A DNA stretch of 64,000 nucleotides from Flagellimonas olearia (GCF_009184425.1 NZ_WELG01000002.1:1706741-1770740); one strand, 5' to 3'; numbered from the stretch's first letter, positions 36,829 through 46,541 are shown. Notes: generated by a model not told the origin, from the letters alone. Numbers and translations are program-made.

Positions 36829-38871
36829 ATGATAAAGACGCTAGAAGATTTGAAATCCATCACCTTACATAAGTCTTTATTTCTTGGGTTGTTCATCCTG
36901 TTTTTGGGAGTGAATTTTGCCAACGCCCAGTTTTTGCTTCAGGCTCCAAATACGGGTGATGAAAATAACTACCAATGGTTTGAAGCTTCCGATTTGGGTA
37001 CAGTTCTCGGAACAAATTCTTTTTACGAAGCCACACAGCCAGGGGTATATTTCGCTACTTATGATGGTACCCTTTGCGGTTCCAATGCCACGGGATATTT
37101 TATTTTAACCGATTGTGAAGCACCGAACAACGAAGTTACGTTGGATATTTCTGCCAGTGTGCCTTCGGGAGCCACAGTGAGTTGGAGTCCGTTTTTAAGT
37201 GGGGATCAAACCCGACCAATGGTCACAAGCACACAAAGTGTGGTGCGCTACACGGCTACTATCACCAAGGTGGGGAACAGTATTGAGTTGCCTCGGTTTA
37301 CCGTGGTTTGTATGAGCCAGGCGGCCACATTGGTGGATGACCTGATTGTGGTCAATGAAGATGAATCTGTTGAGGTGCCTATCTTTGACAATGATTCTGA
37401 TTTGCCTTCAACAGGAACGCTCACTACTACGAACCCAGCCAATGGCTCGGTCAACATTGACGACAATGGAACACCCAATAACCCATCGGATGATAGGGTA
37501 ACCTATATTCCAGCACCTGATTTTAATGGAACCGACTCGTTTGACTATACCGTCTGCAACACTTTTGGAGATTGTAGTACCGCTACGGTGACCGTTGATG
37601 TACTTCCAATCGTGGATACCAATGATGATTCAGTTTCCACGGATCAAGGAGTGGATATTGTTATTTTGTGGAAAGGCAATGATAATGACATCCCCAATAT
37701 CGGAACCATTACAGCTACAGATCCATCCAACGGAACCATACTATTGAATGATAATGGTACCGTGAACAATCCTTCGGATGACAATATTACCTACATACCC
37801 AATGCAGGGTATACAGGAACAGATTCCTTTGAATATACGGTCTGTGATGACAATGGACATTGTGATACGGCCACCATTACTGTGATTGTAAACACTTCTG
37901 GAATTGACCTAGATAGTGATGGAGACGGTATTGTGGACAGTTTTGAGGATCTCAATGCGGATAATGATAATGATCCATCCACCAATCCAACGGATACGGA
38001 TGGGGACGGCATTCCAGATTATTTGGATATAGATAGTGATAATGATGGCATTCCGGATAATATTGAAGCACAACCTGCTTTGGGATATATCCCTCCAAGT
38101 ATGGTTGATGCCAATGGAAATGGATTGGATGATGCCTATGAGAATGATGGAAACATTGGTTTGATTCCCTTGGATTCAGATAATGACGGTATTCCGGATT
38201 ATGTGGATACGGATAGTGATGATGATAATGTGCCTGATATTATTGAAGGCCATGATATGAACCAAGATGGTATTGCCGATATAGAGCTTATAGGTTCAGA
38301 TAAGGACAATGATGGTCTTGACGATGCCTTTGAAGGCAGTACGGTCATCGATTTGGATGTCAATGATGAGATTGACGACCCTAGCACCGACCTTTTGGAT
38401 ACTGATTCTGATGGTATTCCTGACTTTAGGGACTCTGACGACGATGACGATGGTATCGAGACCATTGACGAAGACCTAAATATGGATGGCAACTATGCCA
38501 ATGACGATTCCGATGAGGATGGTATACCCAACTACTTGGACCCTGATTTGGGTGAAACTACGGCCGAAACCATTGATGTGATCAATGTTATCACACCCAA
38601 TGGGGATGGAATACACGACGTATTGGCCATCAACGGTATTGAGGATTATCCAAACAACACGGTCAGGATCTATAACCGTTGGGGAGTAATGGTCTTCCAG
38701 ACCAAAGCCTACAATACCACTGGAAATGTTTTTGATGGAACTTCCCAAGGTAGGGTAACAGTAGATCAAGACAATAAGCTTCCTGTGGGGACCTATTTCT
38801 ACGTTATCGATTATCAAGATCAAGGTGGAAATATGAAGCAAATCTCAGGATACATATACATTAACAGATAA
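36829..38871 (+). CDS. Secreted T9SS type B protein with Ig-like and thrombospondin-3-like repeats
   Basis: 680 residues. An N-terminal export signal ends near NFANAQ. An N-terminal domain (30-165) is followed by two ~90-residue Ig/cadherin-like domains with alternating motifs (NGTDSFDYTVC, TGTDSFEYTVC). An acidic stretch full of DSDGDGI / DTDGDGIPDYLD repeats (about 360-580), expected to bind Ca2+, leads to a CHU_C domain from about residue 584 (ITPNGDGIHDVLAI, IYNRWGVMVFQ, PVGTYFYVIDY), the T9SS type B export signal. Its start is 2 bp after the fibre gene stop and its stop 2 bp before the PorP/SprF start, so the three are translated from one message. It is a candidate anchor for the fibre protein. 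Confidence 0.9.
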   Translation: MIKTLEDLKSITLHKSLFLGLFILFLGVNFANAQFLLQAPNTGDENNYQWFEASDLGTVLGTNSFYEATQPGVYFATYDGTLCGSNATGYFILTDCEAPNNEVTLDISASVPSGATVSWSPFLSGDQTRPMVTSTQSVVRYTATITKVGNSIELPRFTVVCMSQAATLVDDLIVVNEDESVEVPIFDNDSDLPSTGTLTTTNPANGSVNIDDNGTPNNPSDDRVTYIPAPDFNGTDSFDYTVCNTFGDCSTATVTVDVLPIVDTNDDSVSTDQGVDIVILWKGNDNDIPNIGTITATDPSNGTILLNDNGTVNNPSDDNITYIPNAGYTGTDSFEYTVCDDNGHCDTATITVIVNTSGIDLDSDGDGIVDSFEDLNADNDNDPSTNPTDTDGDGIPDYLDIDSDNDGIPDNIEAQPALGYIPPSMVDANGNGLDDAYENDGNIGLIPLDSDNDGIPDYVDTDSDDDNVPDIIEGHDMNQDGIADIELIGSDKDNDGLDDAFEGSTVIDLDVNDEIDDPSTDLLDTDSDGIPDFRDSDDDDDGIETIDEDLNMDGNYANDDSDEDGIPNYLDPDLGETTAETIDVINVITPNGDGIHDVLAINGIEDYPNNTVRIYNRWGVMVFQTKAYNTTGNVFDGTSQGRVTVDQDNKLPVGTYFYVIDYQDQGGNMKQISGYIYINR

Positions 38872-38873
38872 AC

Positions 38874-39830
38874 ATGGTTACTGTGGAGGTAAAACATCTA
38901 TTGAAGAACATAAAAGGACTACTGGCCTTACTTTTCTTAGGGATTGTGGGAACTACCCATGCCCAACAAGATGCACAGTATACCCAGTATATGTACAATA
39001 CAGTGAGTGTAAATCCGGCCTATGCAGGTTCGCGTGGACATTTGAGCATTGCGGCATTGTATAGGAACCAATGGTTGGGACTGGATGGAGCTCCTGAAAC
39101 ACAGACCTTGAATATCCATACGCCCATGGGCTATAGAGGGGTTGGACTGGGAATTTCTGTGGTAAACGATAAGATAGGCCCTACTTCCGAAACGTATTTC
39201 GATGTGGACTTTTCGTATACCATACAAACCTCTTTTGACGCTAAACTGAGTTTTGGTCTGAAAGCCAGTGCCCATATGTTGGATATTCGTTATTCCGAAT
39301 TGGATGAGTTTGAAATAGACCCGCAGCTGCAGTCCCAGCAGGACATACAAAACAAGTTTTCTCCCAATATCGGTGCGGGGGTATATTACCATACCGATAG
39401 ATTCTATGCAGGCATTTCGGCCCCTAGGATTTTGGAGACCACCCATTTTGATACCTCTTCCGTATCCACGGCAAAGGAACAGATCAATTTATACGTCATT
39501 ACCGGTTATGTTTGGGATTTGAACCCTTTCTTGAAATTCAAACCTACCCTTTTGACCAAAATGGTACAGGGAGCCCCTTTGCAGGTAGACGTTTCGGCCA
39601 ATTTTATGCTGAATGAGCGGTTCATTGGAGGCGTGGCCTACCGATGGGATGCGGCCTTCAGCGGGTTGTTTGGTTTTATGGTTTCCGATCAATTGATGCT
39701 TGGGTTGGCCTATGACCGTGAAATAACCGAATTGGGTGCCGCTACCTTCAATGATGGTTCCTTTGAGGTTATCCTACGTTACGATTTCCTTAGAAATGTC
39801 GGTAACCTAAAATCCCCACGTTTCTTTTAG
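38874..39830 (+). CDS. PorP/SprF family type IX secretion outer-membrane protein (second copy)
   Basis: 318 residues. After the signal (FLGIVGTTHAQ) comes QQDAQYTQYMYNTVSVNPAY, nearly the same as the copy at 30531. Barrel strands throughout end in the aromatic SPRFF. By family precedent it supports export or attachment of the T9SS type B protein encoded just upstream. Unlike the first set, no OmpA/PD40 gene follows. The two paralogues are clearly similar along their length, so one gene set probably arose from the other or from a shared ancestor. Confidence 0.92.
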   Translation: MVTVEVKHLLKNIKGLLALLFLGIVGTTHAQQDAQYTQYMYNTVSVNPAYAGSRGHLSIAALYRNQWLGLDGAPETQTLNIHTPMGYRGVGLGISVVNDKIGPTSETYFDVDFSYTIQTSFDAKLSFGLKASAHMLDIRYSELDEFEIDPQLQSQQDIQNKFSPNIGAGVYYHTDRFYAGISAPRILETTHFDTSSVSTAKEQINLYVITGYVWDLNPFLKFKPTLLTKMVQGAPLQVDVSANFMLNERFIGGVAYRWDAAFSGLFGFMVSDQLMLGLAYDREITELGAATFNDGSFEVILRYDFLRNVGNLKSPRFF

Positions 39831-39886
39831 GAACAATTTAAAACCCTTGGCTCCATAAATTCCTCCAAAGGTCATATTTTTACCTC

Positions 39887-40420
39887 ATGGAAGAGGAAAA
39901 AGTGATATTGGTGAACGAGGCGGATGAGCCCATTGGTCTCATGCCCAAAATGGAGGCCCATGAAAAGGCATTGTTGCATAGGGCTTTTTCGGTTTTTGTG
40001 ATGAACGATAAAGGAGAGACCATGCTCCAACAACGGGCACAGGATAAATACCATTCCCCTTTGTTATGGACCAATACCTGTTGCAGTCACCAGCGTGATG
40101 GCGAAAGCAATATTGAGGCCGGAAAGCGCAGGCTCATGGAAGAGATGGGATTTCAAACGGAACTTACGGAACTGTTTTCTTTTATATACAAGGCCCCATT
40201 TGATAATGGCCTTACCGAACATGAATACGATCATGTAATGATCGGGTCGTATAACGATTCCCCCAATATTAACCCAGAGGAAGTGGCCGATTGGAAATGG
40301 ATGTTTCCGGCCGATATCAAAAAAGATATCGCCGCCAATCCCAATGAATATACGGAGTGGTTCAAGATTATATTTGAACGCTTCTATGATTATATCATGA
40401 AAAATACCCCGGCCAAATGA
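39887..40420 (+). CDS. idi: Isopentenyl-diphosphate delta-isomerase, type I
   Basis: 177 residues, Nudix fold. The catalytic Cys lies in WTNTCCSHQRDGES, the Nudix-type helix in AGKRRLMEEMGFQTEL, and the second catalytic region in EHEYDHVMIG. It interconverts IPP and DMAPP for isoprenoid synthesis with Mg2+/Mn2+. The stop overlaps the next start (ATGA), indicating translational coupling with the QueD-like gene. A weak -7-like TATTTTTA lies 4 nt before the ATG. Confidence 0.95.
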   Translation: MEEEKVILVNEADEPIGLMPKMEAHEKALLHRAFSVFVMNDKGETMLQQRAQDKYHSPLLWTNTCCSHQRDGESNIEAGKRRLMEEMGFQTELTELFSFIYKAPFDNGLTEHEYDHVMIGSYNDSPNINPEEVADWKWMFPADIKKDIAANPNEYTEWFKIIFERFYDYIMKNTPAK

Positions 40421-40824
40421 AAGTAAAAGTGAGCAGAAAGGCCAATTTTAATGCGGCCCACCGGTTGCACAGACCAGATTGGGATGCAGAGAAAAACCAA
40501 GCCGTTTATGGAAAATGCAACAACCCCCGTTACCATGGGCATAATTATGACCTTATTGTAAGTGTTACGGGTGAAATTGATCAAGAAACAGGTTTTGTGA
40601 TGGATCTAAAAGTGCTCAAGGACTTGATCAAGGAGCATGTAGAAGAGGCTCTGGACCACAAAAACCTTAATGCAGATGTTCCCGAGTTCAAGGAACTCAA
40701 CCCAACTGCAGAAAATATTGCCGTGGTCATTTGGAGCAAACTTAGGCCACATATAGACCAGGCCAATGAATTGGAAGTGGTACTCTATGAGACACCGCGC
40801 AATTTTGTAACGTATTCAGGATAA
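40417..40824 (+). CDS. 6-carboxytetrahydropterin synthase / 6-pyruvoyltetrahydropterin synthase family
   Basis: 135 residues. Zinc-binding histidines are in NAAHRLHR and YHGHNYDL; CNNPRYHGH supplies the catalytic Cys region, and a C-terminal Glu is in VVLYETPRNF. The enzyme acts on dihydroneopterin triphosphate; QueD makes the queuosine/7-deazaguanine precursor, and PTPS members make tetrahydropterins. The two cannot be separated with certainty here, so no symbol is given. It is coupled to idi upstream and lies 1 bp before manA. Confidence 0.88.
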   Translation: MKVKVSRKANFNAAHRLHRPDWDAEKNQAVYGKCNNPRYHGHNYDLIVSVTGEIDQETGFVMDLKVLKDLIKEHVEEALDHKNLNADVPEFKELNPTAENIAVVIWSKLRPHIDQANELEVVLYETPRNFVTYSG

Positions 40825-40825
40825 A

Positions 40826-41794
40826 ATGGATTTATACCCTTTAAAGTTCAAGCCCATTCTCAAAGAACGTCTTTGGGGAGGAACAAAACTAAAAGATGTA
40901 CTCAATAAACCCATCGAAAGTGATATTACTGGCGAAAGCTGGGAACTTTCCGGAGTAAGTGGAGATATTTCCGAAGTGGCCAACGGGGCTATTGAGGGAA
41001 CCTCGCTTCAAGAACTGATATCCCTTCAAGGAGAAAGCCTTTTGGGAAAAAGTGTGGTGGAACGGTTTGGGAATGAATTTCCCATTTTGATAAAATTCAT
41101 CGATGCCAAACAAGATTTGTCCATTCAATTGCATCCCAATGATGCCTTGGCCAAGAAAAGGCATAATTCCTTTGGAAAAACAGAGATGTGGTACATAATG
41201 GATGCCAATCCCGGTTCCCAGTTGATCGTGGGTTTCAACAAGGATGTTGAAAAAAACGAATATATCGAAAGCTTGGAATCTGGTACCCTTTTGGATTTGA
41301 TGAATTATGAAGAGGTAAAGGAAGGAGATACTTATTTTATCAATACCGGAAAGATACACGCCATAGGCGCTGGGGTGTTGTTGGCCGAAATTCAGCAAAC
41401 TTCAGATGTTACCTATAGGGTCTATGACTTTGACCGAAAGGACAAGGATGGCAACCTAAGGGAACTCCATACCAGTTTGGCCGTTGATGCCATTGATTAC
41501 GAGCGTAAGAACGATTTCAAGGTAGATTACCCAAAGGGTAAGGATGAAACCAATACCATGGTGGACTGTCCTTATTTTAAAACCAACTTTTTGGAGTTGA
41601 CCCAACCTCTAAAACTGGATGTATCCCTAAGGGATTCATTTACCATATACATGTGTGTGGGTGGAGCGGCACAGATTACCAATGATTGGGGCACTGCATC
41701 CATTCAAAAAGGAGAGACGGTATTGGTCGCAGCCTCCAGTTCAACGATTGATATAGATACCCGTAACGCCAAACTTTTGGAAGTTACCATTTAA
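40826..41794 (+). CDS. manA: Class I mannose-6-phosphate isomerase (short form)
   Basis: 322 residues, the short ManA/YvyI-like type. ERLWGGTKL at the start, SIQLHPNDALAKKRHNSFGK with the zinc-binding QLHPN and E in KTEMWYI, and FINTGKIHAIGAGVLLAEIQ with the second zinc His are all present. It converts mannose-6-phosphate and fructose-6-phosphate, feeding mannose-containing envelope glycans. It is in an operon-like run with idi and the pterin enzyme, though the pathways are unrelated. Confidence 0.92.
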   Translation: MDLYPLKFKPILKERLWGGTKLKDVLNKPIESDITGESWELSGVSGDISEVANGAIEGTSLQELISLQGESLLGKSVVERFGNEFPILIKFIDAKQDLSIQLHPNDALAKKRHNSFGKTEMWYIMDANPGSQLIVGFNKDVEKNEYIESLESGTLLDLMNYEEVKEGDTYFINTGKIHAIGAGVLLAEIQQTSDVTYRVYDFDRKDKDGNLRELHTSLAVDAIDYERKNDFKVDYPKGKDETNTMVDCPYFKTNFLELTQPLKLDVSLRDSFTIYMCVGGAAQITNDWGTASIQKGETVLVAASSSTIDIDTRNAKLLEVTI

Positions 41795-41819
41795 TAGTAC
41801 CTTTATAAAAAACACTGGT

Positions 41820-42092
41820 ATGCCAAGTATACGTGATTTAAAAAAGGATGTCAACTTTGTCTTGGGAGACATCATAGAAGCGGTCTACATTTGGGAGGCA
41901 GGCTCTGATAACAAGGAATCCGAAGAGGGAACCGTCATCATTGACAAGGCCATTGAAGCTTTTGACGAGCTCATGGACAAAATCAACCAAAAAAATGTTG
42001 ATGACCAAAAGGCTCATTTTAGGAGCGTGCGGGCCCAACTCGAGGAAAAGGCCACACAATTGGTCAATGACTTGAACAATCTTGCCGGGTAA
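41820..42092 (+). CDS. Conserved small acidic protein of unknown function
   Basis: 90 residues, no signal or membrane segment, predicted all-helical (IRDLKKDVNFVLGDIIEAVY, KAIEAFDELMDKINQKNV, RAQLEEKATQLVNDLNNL). It has the look of the hypothetical proteins that follow manA in Flavobacteriaceae, but I recognise no domain. It lies 25 bp after manA and ends 1 bp before the convergent DUF4369 gene. Confidence 0.75.
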   Translation: MPSIRDLKKDVNFVLGDIIEAVYIWEAGSDNKESEEGTVIIDKAIEAFDELMDKINQKNVDDQKAHFRSVRAQLEEKATQLVNDLNNLAG

Positions 42093-42093
42093 G

Positions 42094-42795
42094 TTAGTCT
42101 TGCTTGCTTAGAAAGTCTTGGAATGCCATTCCGTATTTGGATGAGGCTACTTCCGGCGTAAGGGCGTTGTATACGGAATCCAAATATTTTGGATTGGCGT
42201 CGCTGGCCTCGGACATCATAATGTATGGGGTGGCGTAAGAATCTCCGTTGTTCAAACCAAAGTTAAGGGCATATCGGTAACGTCTTACCAGATTGATATC
42301 CGCCAAATTCTGTAGGGAATCCAAGGCGGTGGAATCTTCCTGAAACTCCGGCAATGTGGCCTGTTGCGCCAATGCAATGTCCCTGATGTTGAATTTGGAT
42401 ATCATTTCATTGAACTCCAGGTATTTTTCATGGGACTTGGAACCAGATATCTCCGGGGCCATATCAAAGGTCTTCCAAGTGGTGTTGATAATAATCTGTC
42501 CGGGCTCTCCAAAAAAGGTAATACGATCGTTGAGGTCGTTATTGTCCTGTTTTTTCAAGTAGAGGTAAAAAATATCCGGGCTTTCCAATTCCTCTGAAAA
42601 ACTGAATGTTCCATCTCCTTCAACTTCCAGGGAATCCAAGACCATAAGGGTAGAATCCTTGAACTGCTGTAGGTATAGGGTTCCTTTTTTCAATCCTTTT
42701 ACGTTTCCAGAAACGGTCATGGTGTTTTCTGTACTTTTTTCACAAGACAGAACCAACATTCCCAATGACAATACAAACAATAACCTCTTCATCAA
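42094..42795 (-). CDS. DUF4369-type lipoprotein
   Basis: 233 residues. The N-terminal signal ends in the lipobox V-L-S-C. The first half matches DUF4369 (VSGNVKGLKKGTLYLQQFKD, DSLEVEGDGTFSF, FFGEPGQIIINTTW), a domain often N-terminal to thioredoxin-like modules in Bacteroidota. Here the C-terminal half is helical and lacks a CxxC motif, so there is no thioredoxin part. Function unknown. It is 43 bp after the DUF819 gene on the same strand. Confidence 0.85.
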   Translation of the reverse strand: MMKRLLFVLSLGMLVLSCEKSTENTMTVSGNVKGLKKGTLYLQQFKDSTLMVLDSLEVEGDGTFSFSEELESPDIFYLYLKKQDNNDLNDRITFFGEPGQIIINTTWKTFDMAPEISGSKSHEKYLEFNEMISKFNIRDIALAQQATLPEFQEDSTALDSLQNLADINLVRRYRYALNFGLNNGDSYATPYIMMSEASDANPKYLDSVYNALTPEVASSKYGMAFQDFLSKQD

Positions 42796-42838
42796 TAAAA
42801 ATTTTGCAGGGCAAATATCAAATAAACTTCTGAAATAT

Positions 42839-44101
42839 TTAAACTTTGGCGGCGACTTCCATCAACAAAGCGCATAAATAAGCGCCAGCCGTACCCACAA
42901 CATACCCAAAAACGGACAAAAGAATCCCCACAGAGGTCAATGAAGGATGAAATTCCGCAGCGACTACGGGAGCGGAGGCCGCACCTCCCACGTTGGCCTG
43001 ACTGCCCACTGCGAGAAAAAAGTAGGGAGCTTTGATGAGTTTGGCCACCAAGATCAAAAGTCCGGCATGAATGGTGATCCATATCAAGCCTATCGCAATA
43101 AGTCCTGGATTTTCCAAAACTTTGCCCAAGTCCATTTTCATACCAATGGTGGCCACCAGAATATAGATGAACATACCGCCTATCTTGCTGGCCCCGGCAC
43201 CTTCGTAGTTTTTGGCCTTGGTAAAAGAAAGCCCAATACCAATGGCGGTGGCAAATACTACCATCCATAAAAACTGGGAACCTAAGGAGGATAGAATTTT
43301 TTGTTTGTTTCGGATGACTTCAAAATTGTCTTCCAGAAAACCGGCAAAATGGTTGCCCAAAAAATGGGCAATGCCCACTCCGGCAAATGCGTAGAACAGC
43401 ATCATGATTAAATCGGGAAGTGAAGTAACCCTAGTAATCTTTTCGGTATAGGTGGATACTTTTTCCTTCAATTCCTCAATGGAAGAATTATCTGCTTTGA
43501 ACCAGCGGTCTATCTGCTTGGTCTTGCCAATGCCCAATAGGAGCACTGCCATCCAAAGGTTGGCCACAACAATATCGATCAATACCATACCCCCATAGTT
43601 TTCTTGGTTGTATTGGAACACTTCCAGCATGGCCGCTTGATTGGCACCACCCCCGATCCAGCTTCCGGCTATGGTGGCCAGACCACGCCATACAGCATCA
43701 AAACCACTGCCGCCGACCGTTTCAGGGGAAAATATGGAAACAATCAATATGGCCACGGGACCACCAATGATGATTCCGGCCGTACCGGTCAAGAACATAA
43801 TAAGGGCCTTTGATCCCAGATTGGCAATGGCCTTGAGGTCTATGCTCAAAGTCATTAAGATCAAGGCTGCCGGCAGGAGGTATCTACTGGCGATATAATA
43901 GGTCTGTGAGGAGGATTCATCCACAATGCCCAAACTTGCCAAGATGGCCGGAAGCAAATAACACATGAGTACCGTGGGTACAATGGAGTAGAATTTTTTC
44001 CAAAAACCGGTGTTGAGGGAGGAGGTGTAAAAAACAAAACCTAGGCAGAGACAGAGGAGTCCAAAAATGACCGTATCCTCCGTAAAGGGTAGTTGATCCA
44101 T
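42839..44101 (-). CDS. DUF819 family integral membrane protein
   Basis: 420 residues with about ten or more hydrophobic helices. The family features are internally repeated: FLTGTAGIIIGGPVAILIVS, WIGGGANQAAMLEVF in the first half and GSQANVGGAASAPVVAAEFH in the second, both G/N/A-rich re-entrant-like segments. DUF819 proteins resemble YjcL and sodium/carboxylate-type carriers; the substrate is not known. It lies between the DUF5916 and DUF4369 genes in the same direction. Confidence 0.88.
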   Translation of the reverse strand: MDQLPFTEDTVIFGLLCLCLGFVFYTSSLNTGFWKKFYSIVPTVLMCYLLPAILASLGIVDESSSQTYYIASRYLLPAALILMTLSIDLKAIANLGSKALIMFLTGTAGIIIGGPVAILIVSIFSPETVGGSGFDAVWRGLATIAGSWIGGGANQAAMLEVFQYNQENYGGMVLIDIVVANLWMAVLLLGIGKTKQIDRWFKADNSSIEELKEKVSTYTEKITRVTSLPDLIMMLFYAFAGVGIAHFLGNHFAGFLEDNFEVIRNKQKILSSLGSQFLWMVVFATAIGIGLSFTKAKNYEGAGASKIGGMFIYILVATIGMKMDLGKVLENPGLIAIGLIWITIHAGLLILVAKLIKAPYFFLAVGSQANVGGAASAPVVAAEFHPSLTSVGILLSVFGYVVGTAGAYLCALLMEVAAKV

Positions 44102-44178
44102 AGAATTTCAATAGTGATAGCCCCAAATATAGGAAAATCAAAAATGGTTGTGATAGGGTTACTTCACCTGATTCTAGA

Positions 44179-46377
44179 TCAAATGTTCAGCCAATAGGTC
44201 AGCTTTAAATTAATGGACCGACTTCTGGGCATGAAGGAATTTACAAAATAGTTGTCATTATAGACTAGAAAAAGGTCCGACAGGGGTGCAAAGCGCCATT
44301 GCAGACGCGAATTGAAACCTAGATTGTCCCTTTGGTTGCTGTATTGGATCAAGGTAGACCAGAAAATGGATTTGTTGAAGGTGATGTTGATTCGGGGGCT
44401 TACCAACCAAATATCGGCACTTTCATACGGATCGGGGAGTTTTATGCTGTCGTAATTCAGTCCTAGGACAAGAAAGACCTTGGGTTGTAATCGTAGGCTC
44501 ATATCTCCTTCAAATGAGAATCGGGTGCCATTGAAAAAATCGCCATAACCGGGTTCAAGGGCATAGGAGAAAACCTTTCGGCGATCGCTCTGGAATTCCA
44601 CTTCATAACTGGTATAATAATAGCCTTGATCGGCCGGAAGCTCCACACCACCATCGGTCCCAGTGGGGTCAAAAGGCTCTGTAAGGAAGGTGAATCGGTT
44701 AAAAAGACGTGCCGATAACTCTTCCTGGGTTTTGAATTGTGCTTGCCATCCTGAAAATATAAAGTAATCGGTATTCTGATAATCCAGTGTGGGTTTCCAC
44801 TCCATGTTGGGGTTGAAAGTAAAACCATGGAAATTTAACTTTCCTTTCTTTGGCCAAAAATTTACCTCTACAAAAGGTTTGGCCACCACCACATCTTGTC
44901 TTCGGATAAACCCAAGATCGGAGCGGAAATCCTCACCAATGAAATTACCATTCAGTCCAACATTGAGGTAACGGGAATTGTAGTTGAGGTTTATTCCACC
45001 AGCTGCGTCCCGGGAACCTATTTCATGGGCAAAGGATTTGTGGTAGAAGAATTTTCCGGTCCACGTATTGTCCGCTGAGGCCAGATTATAGTCCAATCCC
45101 AAAACCCGGTTGTATCGGTCCGTTTCCTCCAAAAAATCATAGTCGTCAAAAGTTTGCCGGTTCACAAAAATGAAACTGAGGTTGGAACGGGAGAACATTC
45201 TTTGTTGAAGGGCGAGTACCGTATTGTTGTTACTGGCAATATGGTTGGCCTCATCCTTTTCGGTCTGTATGGTCAAAAAACCCAATCGCAGGTTTTCGTT
45301 AAGCTTACCGCTGAGTCGAAGCCCACCAATGATTCCGTTCTCTATGGTCTCTTCTTCCAGGTTTTCGGCTATACCAATTCTTCTTGAAAAGAATGGGTTG
45401 GCATCCTCTTCACTACCAAAGGACCCAAAAAGGTCACTGTTGTCAATAAAGAACTGCCTTCTTTCTGGGAGCGAAATTTCAAAACGGGTAAGGTTGGTCA
45501 CAAAATTGTCCACCTCCACGTTGGAGAAGTCGGGGTTCACCGTAATGTCCAAATTCATTCCGTTGCCAATGGATACCTTCGCATCCCCACCAAAATTCAA
45601 GGCGCTGAGGTCATTATCGTTCTCGTAATCCTTGCCCACAATCCCATTGACATAAGGAATGATGGCCATAGGGGTACGGGATTTTCCCAAGGGCTTTTCA
45701 AAGACCATATCCCCCATAAAGGCCAAACTATAGATCAATTGATTTTGGGGGATTTCCATCCAGGTACTGGTTTCATTGGTCTGCATATCAAATCGGTAGC
45801 TGTTGAACCGCCATTTGGTCTCGCCTTGTTTAAACTTGAAAGAGGTAAGCGGAATGGCCAGTTCGCATACGTAATACCCATCATACAATCGGGTTTCACC
45901 TTGCCATTTCACATCCCAAGAAGTGGTGAATCCACTTGGGCCGGACCCTCCATTCGAAATTAAGGCCTCCCTCCGAACCCCATAGGGGTTCATACCAAAA
46001 AGAAAGGCATTGGTGCCATCGTTGAACGTATCGAACAGTAAACTGATATTGTCATTCCCCCCGGCCCTATAATCCCTTTCCAAGGAGGGAATCACATAGT
46101 TGTCTCCTTCGGTGTTGAGCTTTATGCCAATAAAAAGGGTAGTGGCATTGTACAGCATTTTAATGTCGGTCTGCTGGGCGGCCAAGGTGGAATCCGTGGG
46201 GAAATATTGTTGAAAATCATGGGCGCTTTCCGCAATTTCCCAAACCGATTCATCCAAAACACCATCTACCTGTATGGGGTCACTGATGAATTTAACGGTA
46301 AAGCTTTTGGATCGGGATTGCGCAAAAAATAGCAAAGGAAGTAGTGTTGTAGCAAGTACAAGACGGAATTTTAGCAT
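44179..46377 (-). CDS. DUF5916 outer-membrane protein with CBM9-like domain
   Basis: 732 residues. A signal peptide ends near FFAQS. Residues about 25-220 form a carbohydrate-binding-9-like sandwich (IQVDGVLDESVWEIAESAHD, NDNISLLFDTFNDGTNAFLF, YVCELAIPLTSF). The remainder is a long beta-barrel (DUF5916) with FSNVEVDNFVTNLTRFEISL and LPERRQFFIDN, ending with the aromatic pattern LKLTYWLNI. Probably outer-membrane; the ligand is unknown. A TAAATTTG -7 element (complement of 46401-46408) lies about 25 bp upstream. Confidence 0.88.
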   Translation of the reverse strand: MLKFRLVLATTLLPLLFFAQSRSKSFTVKFISDPIQVDGVLDESVWEIAESAHDFQQYFPTDSTLAAQQTDIKMLYNATTLFIGIKLNTEGDNYVIPSLERDYRAGGNDNISLLFDTFNDGTNAFLFGMNPYGVRREALISNGGSGPSGFTTSWDVKWQGETRLYDGYYVCELAIPLTSFKFKQGETKWRFNSYRFDMQTNETSTWMEIPQNQLIYSLAFMGDMVFEKPLGKSRTPMAIIPYVNGIVGKDYENDNDLSALNFGGDAKVSIGNGMNLDITVNPDFSNVEVDNFVTNLTRFEISLPERRQFFIDNSDLFGSFGSEEDANPFFSRRIGIAENLEEETIENGIIGGLRLSGKLNENLRLGFLTIQTEKDEANHIASNNNTVLALQQRMFSRSNLSFIFVNRQTFDDYDFLEETDRYNRVLGLDYNLASADNTWTGKFFYHKSFAHEIGSRDAAGGINLNYNSRYLNVGLNGNFIGEDFRSDLGFIRRQDVVVAKPFVEVNFWPKKGKLNFHGFTFNPNMEWKPTLDYQNTDYFIFSGWQAQFKTQEELSARLFNRFTFLTEPFDPTGTDGGVELPADQGYYYTSYEVEFQSDRRKVFSYALEPGYGDFFNGTRFSFEGDMSLRLQPKVFLVLGLNYDSIKLPDPYESADIWLVSPRINITFNKSIFWSTLIQYSNQRDNLGFNSRLQWRFAPLSDLFLVYNDNYFVNSFMPRSRSINLKLTYWLNI

Positions 46378-46400
46378 TGTTTTGAGTCTAGTCGGTGCCC

Positions 46401-46408
46401 CAAATTTA
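46401..46408 (-). promoter_or_regulatory. -7 promoter element of the DUF5916 gene
   Basis: Minus strand TAAATTTG fits TAnnTTTG. A TTTG box (complement of 46434-46437) lies 25 bp further up, slightly longer than usual spacing. Confidence 0.5.
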
Positions 46409-46518
46409 AGTGTTAGGTTCGTTAAAAAAATCCCAAAGTTTTGTTATAAGTGCACTCATTGATAGTAGGTTATAAAAATTGGTGTTTACTTGTCACGATT
46501 TTTAGTTTTAGAGTTCCC

Positions 46519-46526
46519 TACTTTTG
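46519..46526 (+). promoter_or_regulatory. -7 promoter element of the S1/P1 nuclease gene
   Basis: TACTTTTG fits TAnnTTTG, 15 bp upstream of the ATG at 46542. A TTG at 46490-46492 is 26 bp upstream. Confidence 0.5.
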
Positions 46527-46541
46527 GACAAACCTTGAATA

